64,000 nucleotides of DNA from Blastococcus sp. DSM 46786 (GTDB lineage: Bacteria; Actinomycetota; Actinomycetes; Mycobacteriales; Geodermatophilaceae): positions 124,001-188,000 of the forward strand of contig NZ_FOAO01000002.1 in the NCBI RefSeq assembly GCF_900109665.1, given 5' to 3'. Positions 39,878-48,209 of this stretch are shown piece by piece. The position numbers and the translations under genes are program-made. Each line of letters opens with the position of its first letter. Within the stretch, counting starts at the first letter, position 1. The notes under the pieces are model-generated. The model did not search any database. It saw nothing but the letters and a program-made list of their open reading frames with translations, and was not told the DNA's origin.

Positions 39878-40393
39878 ATGACCCGCCGCACCGTGCCCGG
39901 CACCCTGCTCGCCCTGACCGCCGCCCTCGCCCTGACCGCCTGCGGCGGGGAGGACGGGAGCGGCTCGTCGATCGAGCAGCCCACCTCGGTCGTCGCCGAG
40001 GAGATCGGCACCGACCTCTCGGAGGCCCCGGAGGTGCCGGCCTCCGACGCGCCCGCGCCGACCGAGCTCGTCGTCGAGGACGTCGTGCGGGGCGACGGCG
40101 AGGAGGCCGTCGAGGGTTCCACCGTGGCGGTGAAGTACGTCGGCGGCTTCTACGAGACCGGCGAGGAGTTCGACTCCTCCTGGAGCCGCGGGGCGGACGA
40201 GACGCTGCCGGTGACCCTCGGCGCGGGCCAGGTGATCCCGGGCTTCGAGCAGGGGATCACCGGCATGCAGGTCGGCGGCCGGCGGGTGATCACCATTCCC
40301 AGCGAGCTCGGCTACGGCGAGCAGGACCGCGGGCCGATCCCGGGTGGCTCCACGCTGGTCTTCGTGGTCGACCTCGTGGAGGTCACCGGCTGA
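39878..40393 (+). CDS. FKBP-type peptidyl-prolyl isomerase lipoprotein
   Basis: A 171-residue extracytoplasmic PPIase. The signal peptide ends in the lipobox LTA-C22, followed by a ~45-residue acidic/Ser linker and the FKBP fold: VAVKYVGGFYETGEEFDSSW, TLGAGQVIPGFEQGITGM, VGGRRVITIPSELGYGEQDR, GSTLVFVVDLVEV. The core aromatic and Asp residues (FDSSW, VIPGFE, Y of LGYGE) are intact. It assists folding of exported proteins. Good AGGAGACC site. Confidence 0.94.
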   Translation: MTRRTVPGTLLALTAALALTACGGEDGSGSSIEQPTSVVAEEIGTDLSEAPEVPASDAPAPTELVVEDVVRGDGEEAVEGSTVAVKYVGGFYETGEEFDSSWSRGADETLPVTLGAGQVIPGFEQGITGMQVGGRRVITIPSELGYGEQDRGPIPGGSTLVFVVDLVEVTG

Positions 40394-40501
40394 CCTGCGC
40401 ACAGTCCCTGTCGACGTGCGTTCGGTGACGACGCGCCGCGCCAGGCGGCGGTCGGCTCCTGGGGTGCGTCGACGGAGTGGCCGGCGGGCACCTTGCCCTC
40501 C

Positions 40502-40702
40502 ATGAGCATCCTCGGAAAGCTGATGGGCACGGCGCAGAGCGCGACCCGGGGTGCGGCGCGAGGTGGACGCGGCGCCGCACGGCCGGGACGCGGCATGGGC
40601 CGCGCCACGTCCGCGCGCAGGGGCACCGGGCGCGGACGCGCGGCCCCCACCACCGGCGGCGGCATCGGCCGCCTGGTGCAGGGCTTCCTGCGCCGGCGCT
40701 GA
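40502..40702 (+). CDS. Small Arg/Gly-rich protein, unknown
   Basis: A candidate of 66 residues (MSILGKLMGTAQSATRGAAR...), strongly basic with Arg-Gly repeats and ending IGRLVQGFLRRR. It could bind nucleic acid. Nothing similar is recalled, and low-complexity RG stretches can arise by chance at this GC content. The hairpin at 40708 directly after its stop mildly supports it. Confidence 0.4.
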   Translation: MSILGKLMGTAQSATRGAARGGRGAARPGRGMGRATSARRGTGRGRAAPTTGGGIGRLVQGFLRRR

Positions 40703-40707
40703 GTGGC

Positions 40708-40739
40708 GGGGTGGCCCGGCCGCACGGCCGGGCCACCCC
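40708..40739. terminator. Bidirectional terminator before the histidine phosphatase gene end
   Basis: A perfect 15-bp stem, GGGGTGGCCCGGCCG and CGGCCGGGCCACCCC, around a 2-nt CA loop in the 37-bp convergent gap. Confidence 0.75.
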
Positions 40740-41291
40740 TCACTCGCAGATCTCCAGCCGGGTCACCGTGCCGTTGTGCGGGGTGATCGCGGGCATCGCG
40801 TCGGCCCCCAGCCCCGCCGCCACGGCCTGCGCGGCGCGGATGGTGTCGCCGTGGGTCACCAGGGCCACCACGTCGGCCGGGGGCTCGGCGCAGAGTTGGG
40901 TGAGGTAGGCCGCCACCCGCGCGTGCAGCTCGGCCAGGCTCTCGCCGCCCTCGGCGGACCAGTGCGCGTCGGACCAGTCGACGACGTCCCACAGCTCCCG
41001 CGACGGCCGCCCCTCCAGCACCCCGTAGCCCTGCTCGCGCAGCGCCGGGGTGGTCGTGAAGGGCAGGCCCGTGGCGCGGGCGCAGTGCTCGGCGGTCTGC
41101 ACCGCGCGCAGCAGGTCGCTGGAGAGCAGCACCCCCGGCCGCAGCCGCGTCAGCTCCGCGGCGGCCGCCTCGGCCTGCGTGTGGCCCAGCGGCGTGAGCG
41201 GCACGTGCGCCACCTGGCCCTGCATGCGACCTGCCGCATTCCACTCGCTCTGCCCGTGGCGCACGAGCAGCAGGGTCAGCGGTCGGGCCAT
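40740..41291 (-). CDS. Histidine phosphatase family (phosphoglycerate mutase-like)
   Basis: A 183-residue phosphatase with the phosphohistidine motif R11-H12-G13 in LLVRHGQSEWN, SSDLLRAVQTAEH, the general acid region GVLEGRP, and the second His H147 in VTHGDT. Cofactor-independent phosphatases of this size act on small phosphates or phospho-sugars; the exact substrate is not known. Convergent with the preceding genes across the terminator. Confidence 0.88.
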   Translation of the reverse strand: MARPLTLLLVRHGQSEWNAAGRMQGQVAHVPLTPLGHTQAEAAAAELTRLRPGVLLSSDLLRAVQTAEHCARATGLPFTTTPALREQGYGVLEGRPSRELWDVVDWSDAHWSAEGGESLAELHARVAAYLTQLCAEPPADVVALVTHGDTIRAAQAVAAGLGADAMPAITPHNGTVTRLEICE

Positions 41292-41343
41292 GGCAAGGAG
41301 GCAGCGTAGGGCAGGGGTCCGCGAACCTCCGCGGCCCGCCTCG

Positions 41344-41349
41344 TACCGT
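41344..41349 (+). promoter_or_regulatory. -10 box (TACCGT) of the Fic-like gene
   Basis: TACCGT ends 7 nt before the GTG at 41357 and overlaps the region of an alternative GTG at 41351, so 41357 is the favoured start. Confidence 0.5.
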
Positions 41350-41356
41350 CGTGGTC

Positions 41357-42142
41357 GTGAGCATCCCCGTCCGTCCCGGCGCGGCACGTCCCGCCGCGCC
41401 CGGCACCCCGGACCCGCTGGTCCCCCTGCTCGACCTGCCGGGCGTCCGGGACGCCGCCGACGCGGCCCGGGCGGGCGTCGACCGGCTGCTGGGCCACCGC
41501 GTGCTGCGCCGGGAGTCCGCCGGGGTGAGCACCGAGTCGGCGCTGCGCGGCGCGCGCGCCTCCGCCGCGCTGGCCGGCGTCGACGTGCCGCTCGCCGAGC
41601 TGCGGGCCGGGTCGGTCGACGACCCGGTCGTGCAGGGCGCGCTGCGCGTCTCGGCGGGGCTGGGCTCGATGGTGGAGACGTGGCCGCGGGCGCCCGGGCA
41701 GGTGATCGCCCGCCTGCACGTGCTGGCCGCCGCCGACCTCGACGACCGCGCCGACCTCGGCCGGCCGGCCGCGCACGCCGGCCCCCGGCTGGCCGGGCTG
41801 TTCTCCCTGGCCACCGGCACCACCACCGTCCCCGCCGTCCTCGTCGCGGCGCTGGTGCACGGCGAGCTGGCGGCGCTGGCCCCGTTCGGTACCGCCGACG
41901 GCGTCGTCGCCCGGGGCGCGGCCCGGCTGACCGGGATCGCCCGCGGGCTGGACCCCAAGGCGGTCTCGGTGCCCGAGGTGGGCTTCGCCGAGCTGGGCCG
42001 GGACGCCTACGGCGAGGCGCTGGCCGGCTATGCGACCGGCACCCCCGAGGGTGTGGCCGCGTGGCTGGTGCACTGCTGCCGGGCCACCGAGCACGGGGCG
42101 CTGGAGGGCCTGGCCATCTGCGAGAGCCTGCTCCGCGGCTGA
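41357..42142 (+). CDS. Degenerate Fic-like protein (Rv3662c-type)
   Basis: A 261-residue all-helical protein. Its core VHGELAALAPFGTADGVVARGAARL lines up with the Fic motif H-P-F-x-x-G-N-G-R-x-x-R. The catalytic His is Ala (A175), and the GNGR positions read A180-D181-G182-V183, keeping P-F, the Gly and the final Arg. STESALRGARASAAL near residue 58 recalls the inhibitory/first helix of Fic proteins. It therefore probably cannot transfer nucleotides and may bind a ligand or partner. Close relatives in M. tuberculosis (Rv3662c) are also uncharacterised. Start set by the -10 box. Confidence 0.65.
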   Translation: MSIPVRPGAARPAAPGTPDPLVPLLDLPGVRDAADAARAGVDRLLGHRVLRRESAGVSTESALRGARASAALAGVDVPLAELRAGSVDDPVVQGALRVSAGLGSMVETWPRAPGQVIARLHVLAAADLDDRADLGRPAAHAGPRLAGLFSLATGTTTVPAVLVAALVHGELAALAPFGTADGVVARGAARLTGIARGLDPKAVSVPEVGFAELGRDAYGEALAGYATGTPEGVAAWLVHCCRATEHGALEGLAICESLLRG

Positions 42143-42152
42143 GACTGGGGGC

Positions 42153-43121
42153 ATGCGCACCCTCGACGTCCCGGGGCTCGGCCCCGTCAGCCGCATCGGC
42201 CTGGGCACCTGGCAGTTCGGGTCCCGCGAGTGGGGGTACGGCGACAGCTACGCCGATCGGGCCGCCCGCGACATCGTGCGCCGGGCCCGCGAGCTCGGCA
42301 TCACGCTCTTCGACACCGCCGAGGTCTACGGCTTCGGGCGCAGCGAGCGGATCCTCGGCGAGGCGCTGGGGGAGGAACGCGACCGCGTCGTCGTCGCCAG
42401 CAAGATCTTCCCGGTGGCACCCTTCCCGAAGGTGGTGCGGCAGCGCTGGGCCGGGAGCGCCCGCCGGCTGGGCGTGGGCCGGATCCCGCTCTACCAGGTG
42501 CACCAGCCCAACCCGGTGATCCCCGACTCCGTGACGATGCCCGGGCTGCGGGAGCTGCTCGACGAGGGGGCGATCGGCGCGGTCGGCGTCTCCAACTACT
42601 CCCTGGACCGCTGGCGGGCCGCGGACGCCGCGCTCGGTGCGCCGGTCGTCGCGAACCAGGTGCAGTTCTCCCTGGCGCACGCCGGACCGCTGGAGGACCT
42701 GGTGCCCTTCGCCGAGCGCGAGGACCGGCTGGTCATCGCCTACAGCCCCCTCGCGCAGGGGCTGCTCGGCGGGAAGTACTCGGCCGAGAACCGGCCCGGG
42801 GGCGTGCGCGCGGTCAACCCGCTGTTCGGCACGGAGAACCTGCGCCGGGTCGAGCCGCTGCTCGACGTCCTGCGCCAGGTGTCCGACGCGCACGACGCGA
42901 CGCCGGCGCAGGTCGCGCTGGCCTGGCTCGTCGCGCAGCCGCGCGTGGTGGTCATCCCCGGCGCCTCGAGCGTGGAGCAGCTCGAGTCCAACGCCGCGGC
43001 CGACGAGCTCGCGCTGGCCGACGACGAGGTGGCGGCGCTGACCGCGGCCGCGCGGGCGTTCTCCCCGGTGTCCGGCGTGCGGACCCTGGTCGACGGGCTG
43101 CGGGAGCGGTTCGGGCGCTGA
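42153..43121 (+). CDS. Aldo/keto reductase
   Basis: A 322-residue NADPH-dependent TIM-barrel reductase. The tetrad is D54 and Y59 (FDTAEVYG), K84 (VASKIF) and H117 (QVHQPN); GAIGAVGVSNYS and YSPLAQGLLGGKY carry cofactor contacts, and VVVIPGASSVEQLESNAAA is the phosphate-binding tail typical of AKRs. The substrate is not evident. It follows the Fic-like gene by 10 bp and may be cotranscribed. Its stop is 3 bp from the stop of the HAD gene. Confidence 0.92.
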   Translation: MRTLDVPGLGPVSRIGLGTWQFGSREWGYGDSYADRAARDIVRRARELGITLFDTAEVYGFGRSERILGEALGEERDRVVVASKIFPVAPFPKVVRQRWAGSARRLGVGRIPLYQVHQPNPVIPDSVTMPGLRELLDEGAIGAVGVSNYSLDRWRAADAALGAPVVANQVQFSLAHAGPLEDLVPFAEREDRLVIAYSPLAQGLLGGKYSAENRPGGVRAVNPLFGTENLRRVEPLLDVLRQVSDAHDATPAQVALAWLVAQPRVVVIPGASSVEQLESNAAADELALADDEVAALTAAARAFSPVSGVRTLVDGLRERFGR

Positions 43122-43124
43122 GCG

Positions 43125-43967
43125 TCAGGCGCCGCGGCGGCGGCGCCGGCCCGGCGCCGGGTCGTCGGTGGGCAGCAGCCCGGCGCGCACGGCCCGGTGC
43201 CGGGCGTACCAGGCCAGCCCGACGACGGCGGCGCCCACGCCCATCGCGGCACCGGTGACCACCGGCGCGGGCGGCACCGAGAAGCGGGAACGCATGCTCA
43301 CCGGCCGCTCGAAGCGCAGCACCGGCCAGCCGTGCTGCAGCGCGGCCTTGCGCAGCCCGCGGTCGGGGTTGACCGCGGTCGGGTGGCCGACGACGGAGAG
43401 CATCGGCAGGTCGGTGATCGAGTCGCTGTAGGCGTAGCAGTCGGCCAGGTCGTAGCCGCCCTCGGCGGCGAGCCGGCGGATCGCCTCGGCCTTGTGCTCG
43501 CCGTAGGCGTAGAACTCGATCTCGCCGGTGTAGCGGCCCTCCTCGGTGACCATCCGGGTGGCGACGACGCGGTCGACGCCGAGCATCTCGCCGATCGGCT
43601 CCACCATCTCCGCACCGCTGCTGGAGACGATGACGATCTCCCGACCGGCGGCGCGGTGCTCCTCGATGAGGTCGGCGGCCTCGGCGTAGACCAGCGGGTC
43701 GACGATCTCGTGCAGCGTCTCGCGGACGATCTCGTGGACGGTGGCGGCGTCCCAGCCGGTCACCATCGCGGTGAGCTGGGCGCGCAGCCGCTCCATCTGC
43801 TGGGCGTCGGCGCCGGCGAGGGAGAAGACGAACTGGGCGTACGCCGTCTTCAGGACGGCGCGGCGGTTGATCAGCCCGCCGTTGAAGAACGGGCGACCGA
43901 AGGCCAGCGTGCTGGACTTCGCGATGACCGTCTTGTCGAGGTCGAAGAACGCCGCGGAGCGGGACAC
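43125..43967 (-). CDS. HAD-IB family phosphatase (SerB-like) with C-terminal membrane helix
   Basis: A 280-residue haloacid dehalogenase-type phosphatase. Motif I is FFDLDKT with D9 and D11, a hydrophobic cap follows, motif II is VIVSSSG, and motif III/IV is HKAEAIRRLAA ... CYAYSDSITDLPML. A C-terminal hydrophobic helix near residues 235-260 anchors it. Corresponds to Rv3661 (SerB-type) in place. Start GTG 43967 is preferred because TACCGT lies seven bases upstream and would overlap the earlier GTG at 43976. Substrates of this subgroup include phosphoserine-like and lipid phosphates; unknown here. Confidence 0.9.
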   Translation of the reverse strand: MSRSAAFFDLDKTVIAKSSTLAFGRPFFNGGLINRRAVLKTAYAQFVFSLAGADAQQMERLRAQLTAMVTGWDAATVHEIVRETLHEIVDPLVYAEAADLIEEHRAAGREIVIVSSSGAEMVEPIGEMLGVDRVVATRMVTEEGRYTGEIEFYAYGEHKAEAIRRLAAEGGYDLADCYAYSDSITDLPMLSVVGHPTAVNPDRGLRKAALQHGWPVLRFERPVSMRSRFSVPPAPVVTGAAMGVGAAVVGLAWYARHRAVRAGLLPTDDPAPGRRRRRGA

Positions 43968-43974
43968 GTCAGCC

Positions 43975-43980
43975 ACGGTA
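43975..43980 (-). promoter_or_regulatory. -10 box (TACCGT) of the HAD gene
   Basis: TACCGT ends 7 nt before the GTG at 43967; leaderless arrangement. The gap up to 44093 also holds a 13-bp palindrome TGGACGGTGTCCA at 44008 and a TCATCCACA sequence at 44033. Confidence 0.5.
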
Positions 43981-44093
43981 GCTGGATCGGCAGGTAGCCG
44001 ACCGGAGTGGACGGTGTCCACACCCGATGGGGTCATCCACAGTTCCGCTCCCGTTCTGGTCCCGTCCGCCCGGTGTCCGGTGGGCTCGCTCCC

Positions 44094-45167
44094 GTGCCCC
44101 TGCCACCCCCTTCCCGTCCCCTCGTGGTCAGCGCCGACGAGGACCTGCTCGACGAGCTGCTCCGGCTGGTCGCGGCCGCCGGCGCCGAGGCGGAGCTCGC
44201 CACCGGTGGCCCGGCGCTGCGGCGCGCCCACCGGGAGGCGGCGCTGGTGCTGGTCGGCGCGGAGGCGCTGGCCGCCGGGGTGCTGCGCGCGCTGCCCCGC
44301 CGCCCGGGAGTGGTCGTCGTCGCCACAGCCGAGCTGCCCGCGGAGGGGTGGGCGGCGGCGGTCGAGGTGGGTGCGGAACGGGTCGCGGTGCTGCCCGCCG
44401 ACGAGGGGTGGCTGCTCTCCCGCTGCGCCGCCGCCGTCCGGGCGCCGGCCGAGCGCGGCCGGCTCGTCGCCGTGGGCGGGGCCTGCGGCGGGGCGGGCGC
44501 CAGCACGGTGGCCGCCGCGGTCGCCCTCGCCGCACCCGGCGGGGCCGTGCTGGTCGACGCCGACGCCTGGGGTGGCGGGCTGGACCTGCTGCTCGGGGCC
44601 GAGCTCGCCGAGGGGCTGAGGTGGCCCGAGCTCGCCGGGCTGCGCGGGGAGGTGGCCGGCGACGCGCTGCTGGCCGCGCTGCCCGGGATCGGCGACGTCC
44701 ACCTGGTCTCCGCCGGCCGCGCGGGCGCGACGCCGATCCCCGACGCGGCGCTGACCGCGGTGGTGGGCGCGAGCCGCGGCACCGGGCTGCCGGTGGTCGT
44801 CGACCTGCCCCGCCCGGGGTGCGGCGGCCCGGGTCGCGGGGTGCAGGAGGTGCTGGCCGACGCCGACCTGGCCGTGCTCGTGGTGCCCGCCCGGCTGCGC
44901 GCCGCCACGGCCGCCCGCCGGCTGGTCGAGGCCCAGGGCTCGCCGTGGTCGGCGGCGCGCCTGGTGGTGCGCACCCTGCCCGGCGGGCTGCTGCCCGGTG
45001 ACGTGGCCGAGGTGGTGGGCCGGCCGGTGCTGGCCGAGCTGCCGCACGACCGGGGAGCCGTCGCCCGGGCCGAGCGCGGGCAGCCGCCGGGTGCGCAGCC
45101 CCGGTCGCCGCTGGCCGCCGTCGCCCGGCGGTTGCTGGCGGAGCTGGCCGAGGGCGCCGGCCGGTGA
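44094..45167 (+). CDS. Septum-site-determining/TadZ-like protein (Ssd)
   Basis: A 357-residue ParA/MinD-superfamily protein. An N-terminal receiver-like domain (LVVSADEDLLDELLRLV ...) precedes the ATPase-like domain, whose Walker A region GGACGGAGASTVAA lacks both lysines of the deviant Walker A motif. That pattern is known in CpaE/TadZ and in M. tuberculosis Ssd (Rv3660c). VDLPRPGC is the Walker B equivalent. It probably places or assembles the pilus machine at a membrane site. The start is uncertain (GTG 44073 also in frame). Its stop overlaps tadA by 4 bp. Confidence 0.85.
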   Translation: MPLPPPSRPLVVSADEDLLDELLRLVAAAGAEAELATGGPALRRAHREAALVLVGAEALAAGVLRALPRRPGVVVVATAELPAEGWAAAVEVGAERVAVLPADEGWLLSRCAAAVRAPAERGRLVAVGGACGGAGASTVAAAVALAAPGGAVLVDADAWGGGLDLLLGAELAEGLRWPELAGLRGEVAGDALLAALPGIGDVHLVSAGRAGATPIPDAALTAVVGASRGTGLPVVVDLPRPGCGGPGRGVQEVLADADLAVLVVPARLRAATAARRLVEAQGSPWSAARLVVRTLPGGLLPGDVAEVVGRPVLAELPHDRGAVARAERGQPPGAQPRSPLAAVARRLLAELAEGAGR

Positions 45168-46303
45168 GCGAGCCGTCGCTGCTGGACCGCGTGCGCGCGC
45201 GGCTCGCCGTCGCCGACGAGGTGCCCTCCCGGGCGGGGGTGGCGGCGCTGGTGCGTGCCGAGGCGGGCGGGCTGCTGGGTGACCGCGACGTCCTGCTCGC
45301 CGCGCGCGACGCCGTCGACGAGCTGGCCGGGGCCGGCCCGCTGGAGCCGCTGCTGCGGCTGCCCGGGGTCACCGACGTCCTGGTGAACGGGCCCGGCGAG
45401 GTGTGGCTGGACCGCGGGGCCGGGCTGGAGCGGGCCGCCGGTGTCCGCTTCGCCGACGACGACGCGGTGCGCCGGCTGGCGGTGCGGCTGGCCGCGTCGG
45501 CCGGCCGCCGCCTCGACGACGCCGCGCCGTGGGTCGACGTCGGCCTCCCCGGCGGCACCCGGCTGCACGCGGTGCTCCCGCCGGTCTCCGCCGGCGGCAC
45601 CTGCCTCTCCCTGCGGGTGCTGCGCCGGTGCGCCCAGGCGCTGGCCGACCTGGAGGCGCTCGGGGCGCTGCCCGGCGAGAGCGGGGCGCTGGTGCGCGCG
45701 GTGGTGGCGCGGCGGGTGGCGTTCCTCGTCACCGGCGGCACCGGCTCGGGCAAGACCACCCTGCTGTCGGCCCTGCTGGGCGAGGTCGCCCCGGCCGAGC
45801 GGCTGGTGCTCTGCGAGGACGCCGCGGAGCTGACCCCGCCGCACCCGCACGTGGTGCGGCTGCTCACCCGGCCGCCCAACGTCGAGGGCGCCGGTGCGGT
45901 CGGCCTGCGCGACCTGGTGCGGCAGGCGCTGCGGATGCGGCCCGACCGGCTGGTGGTGGGGGAGGTGCGCGGGCCGGAGGTGGTCGACCTGCTGGCCGCG
46001 CTGAACACCGGCCACGACGGCGGCTGCGGCACCCTGCACGCCAACCGGGCCACCGAGGTGCCGGCGCGGCTGGAGGCGCTCGGCGTCGCCGCCGGGCTCG
46101 GTCGCGCCGCGGTGCACAGCCAGACCGCGGCCGCCCTGGACGTGGTGCTGCACCTGCGGCGGACGCCCGCCGGCCGACGGGTGGCCGAGATCGGGCTGCT
46201 CCGCCGGCAGGGGGAGCTCGTGGTGGTGGAACCCGGCTGGCGGGCCGACGGCGGGCCGTGCCCGGCCGGCGACGCGCTCCGGCGGCTGCTGGCCGGGCCG
46301 TGA
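45164..46303 (+). CDS. tadA: Type IV pilus/Tad secretion ATPase
   Basis: A 379-residue hexameric ATPase of the CpaF/TadA family powering pilus assembly. N-terminal domain with DVLVNGPGEVWLDRG and GGTCLSLRVLRR; Walker A GGTGSGKTT (191-199), Asp box VLCEDAAEL, Walker B region LRMRPDRLVVGEVRG and His box GCGTLHANRA. Shorter than proteobacterial TadA, as in actinobacterial Flp systems. GTGA overlaps on both sides couple it to ssd and tadB. Confidence 0.94.
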   Translation: MSEPSLLDRVRARLAVADEVPSRAGVAALVRAEAGGLLGDRDVLLAARDAVDELAGAGPLEPLLRLPGVTDVLVNGPGEVWLDRGAGLERAAGVRFADDDAVRRLAVRLAASAGRRLDDAAPWVDVGLPGGTRLHAVLPPVSAGGTCLSLRVLRRCAQALADLEALGALPGESGALVRAVVARRVAFLVTGGTGSGKTTLLSALLGEVAPAERLVLCEDAAELTPPHPHVVRLLTRPPNVEGAGAVGLRDLVRQALRMRPDRLVVGEVRGPEVVDLLAALNTGHDGGCGTLHANRATEVPARLEALGVAAGLGRAAVHSQTAAALDVVLHLRRTPAGRRVAEIGLLRRQGELVVVEPGWRADGGPCPAGDALRRLLAGP

Positions 46304-47088
46304 CCGCGGCGCTGCTGGCCGCGGCCGGCGCGGTGCTGCTCTGGCCCGACGGGCGCGCGGTCGCCCGGCGCCGGCTGCTCCGCGCAGGTCCGGCCGGGGC
46401 CCGTGCTCCCGGGCGGGTGCCGCTGCCGCTCGTCGCCGCGGTGGTCGCCGGCGGCGCGGGTGCGCTGCTGGCCACACCCCTGGTCGCGGTGCTCGCCGCC
46501 GGCTGCGCCGCGCTCGCGGCGCGCGCCCGGTCGGCCGGCCGCCGGGCGGCCGACGACGTCACCCGGCAGGCGGTGCTGGCCGAGGCGCTGGGCGCCGTCG
46601 CGGCGGAGTTGCGCGCGGGCCGGACGCTGACCGAGGCGGTGCGCACGGCCGCGGCCGACTGCCCCGACCCGGTGTGCGCCGCGGCGCTGGGGCGGGCCGC
46701 CCGCGCTCCGGTGACGGACGCGACCGGCGGGGGCGCCGACGGCGACGGGACGCCGGCTGCGCTCGCCCGGCTGTCGGCCGCCGTCGCGCTCGGCACCCGC
46801 ACCGGCTGCTCGCTGGCCGCGGTGGTCGCCGCGGTCGAGGACGACCTGCGGGCCCGGCTGCGGCGGCGCCGCGAGCTGCTGGTGGCCACCGCCGGGCCCC
46901 GGGCCAGCGCCCGGCTGCTGGCCGGCCTCCCGCTGCTGGGGCTGGCGATGGGCAGCGGCGTCGGCGCCGATCCGTGGCACGTGCTCACCCGCACCGGTGC
47001 CGGGCAGGGGCTGCTGGTCGCCGGGGTGCTCCTCGAGGTGGCCGGCATCGCCTGGACCGGCCGCCTGGTCCGCCGGGTCGCGCGGTGA
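46300..47088 (+). CDS. tadB: TadB-like type II secretion F family protein
   Basis: A 262-residue membrane protein of the GspF/TadB family. Two hydrophobic segments lie in the first ~80 residues, then EALGAVAAELRAGRTLTEAV (cytoplasmic GspF helices), LGTRTGCSLAAVVAAVEDD, and C-terminal hydrophobic segments. Forms the inner-membrane platform with TadC. Shares four bases with both neighbours. Confidence 0.85.
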   Translation: MTAALLAAAGAVLLWPDGRAVARRRLLRAGPAGARAPGRVPLPLVAAVVAGGAGALLATPLVAVLAAGCAALAARARSAGRRAADDVTRQAVLAEALGAVAAELRAGRTLTEAVRTAAADCPDPVCAAALGRAARAPVTDATGGGADGDGTPAALARLSAAVALGTRTGCSLAAVVAAVEDDLRARLRRRRELLVATAGPRASARLLAGLPLLGLAMGSGVGADPWHVLTRTGAGQGLLVAGVLLEVAGIAWTGRLVRRVAR

Positions 47089-47816
47089 CCGCCGCGCTGC
47101 CGGTCCTGCTGCTCGCCGCCGCGGTGGCGCTGTGGCCGCCCGGCGCGGCCGTGGCCGGCGAGCGGGTGCGCCGGGTGGCCGCGGGCGCTGCCCGTGCCGC
47201 CGCTCCCGGGGACGCCCCGGCGGCGGGGGCCCGGCGCCGGTGGCTGCTCGCCGGCGCGGCCGGGCTCGCGGCGGGCCTCCTGGTCGGGGGCGCGGCCGGG
47301 GCGTGCGCCGCCGTCGTCGTCACCGCGGCGGGGGAGCGGGCGCTGCGCGCCGCGGCGCCCGACCGGGACGCCGAGGAGCGGGCGGTCCTCCTGCGGGAGC
47401 TGCCGGTGGCCTGCGAGCTGCTCGCGGCGTGCCTGGGCGCGGGGCTGCCCCTCGCGGGCGCGCTCGCCGCCGTCGCCGGGGCGGTGCCCGGACCGCTGGG
47501 CCGGCGGCTGCACGGCGTGGCCGCGCTGCACCGCATGGGTGCCGCGCCGCGGCGGGCCTGGGCCGACCAGCCGGCCGAGCTCGGCGGGCTGGCCCGCGTG
47601 CTGGTGCGGGCGGGGGAGTCCGGCGCCGCCGCGGTGCCGGCGCTGCACGCGCTGGCCGGGGAGGCCCGGTCGGCGGCGCGCGCGCAGGCGCAGGCGGCGG
47701 TGCAGCGGGCCGGGGTGTGGGTGCTGGCCCCGCTCGGGCTGTGCTTCCTGCCCGCGTTCGTCTGCCTGGGCGTGGTCCCGCTGGTCCTCGGCATCGCCGG
47801 CGACGTCTTCGGCTGA
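47085..47816 (+). CDS. tadC: TadC-like type II secretion F family protein
   Basis: A 243-residue platform protein, second GspF-type subunit. An N-terminal pair of hydrophobic helices precedes RELPVACELLAACLGAGLPL (cytoplasmic GspF domain) and GLARVLVRAGESGAAAVPAL. The C-terminal WVLAPLGLCFLPAFVCLGVVPLVLG spans the membrane. Overlaps tadB by 4 bp. The 114 bp after its stop hold two TCCACAG sequences and the promoter/leader of the pilin gene. Confidence 0.85.
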   Translation: MTAALPVLLLAAAVALWPPGAAVAGERVRRVAAGAARAAAPGDAPAAGARRRWLLAGAAGLAAGLLVGGAAGACAAVVVTAAGERALRAAAPDRDAEERAVLLRELPVACELLAACLGAGLPLAGALAAVAGAVPGPLGRRLHGVAALHRMGAAPRRAWADQPAELGGLARVLVRAGESGAAAVPALHALAGEARSAARAQAQAAVQRAGVWVLAPLGLCFLPAFVCLGVVPLVLGIAGDVFG

Positions 47817-47930
47817 CGCGTCCACAGCCACCGGCCCCCTCCACAGATCGCCCGCACGCGCGGGACGGGCCTGCACCGGCCGCCAGGCTCGGAGCACCGC
47901 CCCACCGGGGCACGACCGAGAGGACCGACC

Positions 47931-48206
47931 ATGACAGCCGACCAGCCCGTTCCCGATGCCGACGCCACCCCCGCCGCCGATCGGCCGGCTCCCGACACCG
48001 ACGCCACCCCCGCCGCCGGACGCCGCCCGGGCCGCCTGGCCCGCCTGCGGAGCCGGGCGGAGGCCGGGATGAGCACCGCCGAGTACGCCGTCGGCACCGT
48101 GGCCGCCTGCGCCTTCGCCGCCGTGCTCTACCGGGTCGTCTCCGGTGACTCCGTCGTCACCGGCCTCACCGACCTGGTCGAGGCCGCGCTCGCCACCCTC
48201 TCCTGA
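47931..48206 (+). CDS. Flp-type pilin precursor (DUF4244)
   Basis: A 91-residue pilin-like protein. A 45-residue Asp/Ala/Pro leader precedes the processing site region RSRAEAGMSTAEYAVGTVAA and a single hydrophobic helix (about 50-70), the layout of DUF4244/Flp pilins (Rv3656c). Cleavage would occur near the G-M-S-T-A-E-Y motif (E at +5-like position). The ATG has a GAGAGGACC ribosome site. No prepilin peptidase gene is in the window. Confidence 0.88.
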   Translation: MTADQPVPDADATPAADRPAPDTDATPAAGRRPGRLARLRSRAEAGMSTAEYAVGTVAACAFAAVLYRVVSGDSVVTGLTDLVEAALATLS

Positions 48207-48209
48207 CCG

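Noticed and set aside
43968-44093. 6C small RNA expected between the HAD and Ssd genes by analogy with M. tuberculosis
   Set aside because: The gap has no pair of hairpins with runs of six cytosines in the loops; the C-rich stretch belongs to the start of the ssd gene.
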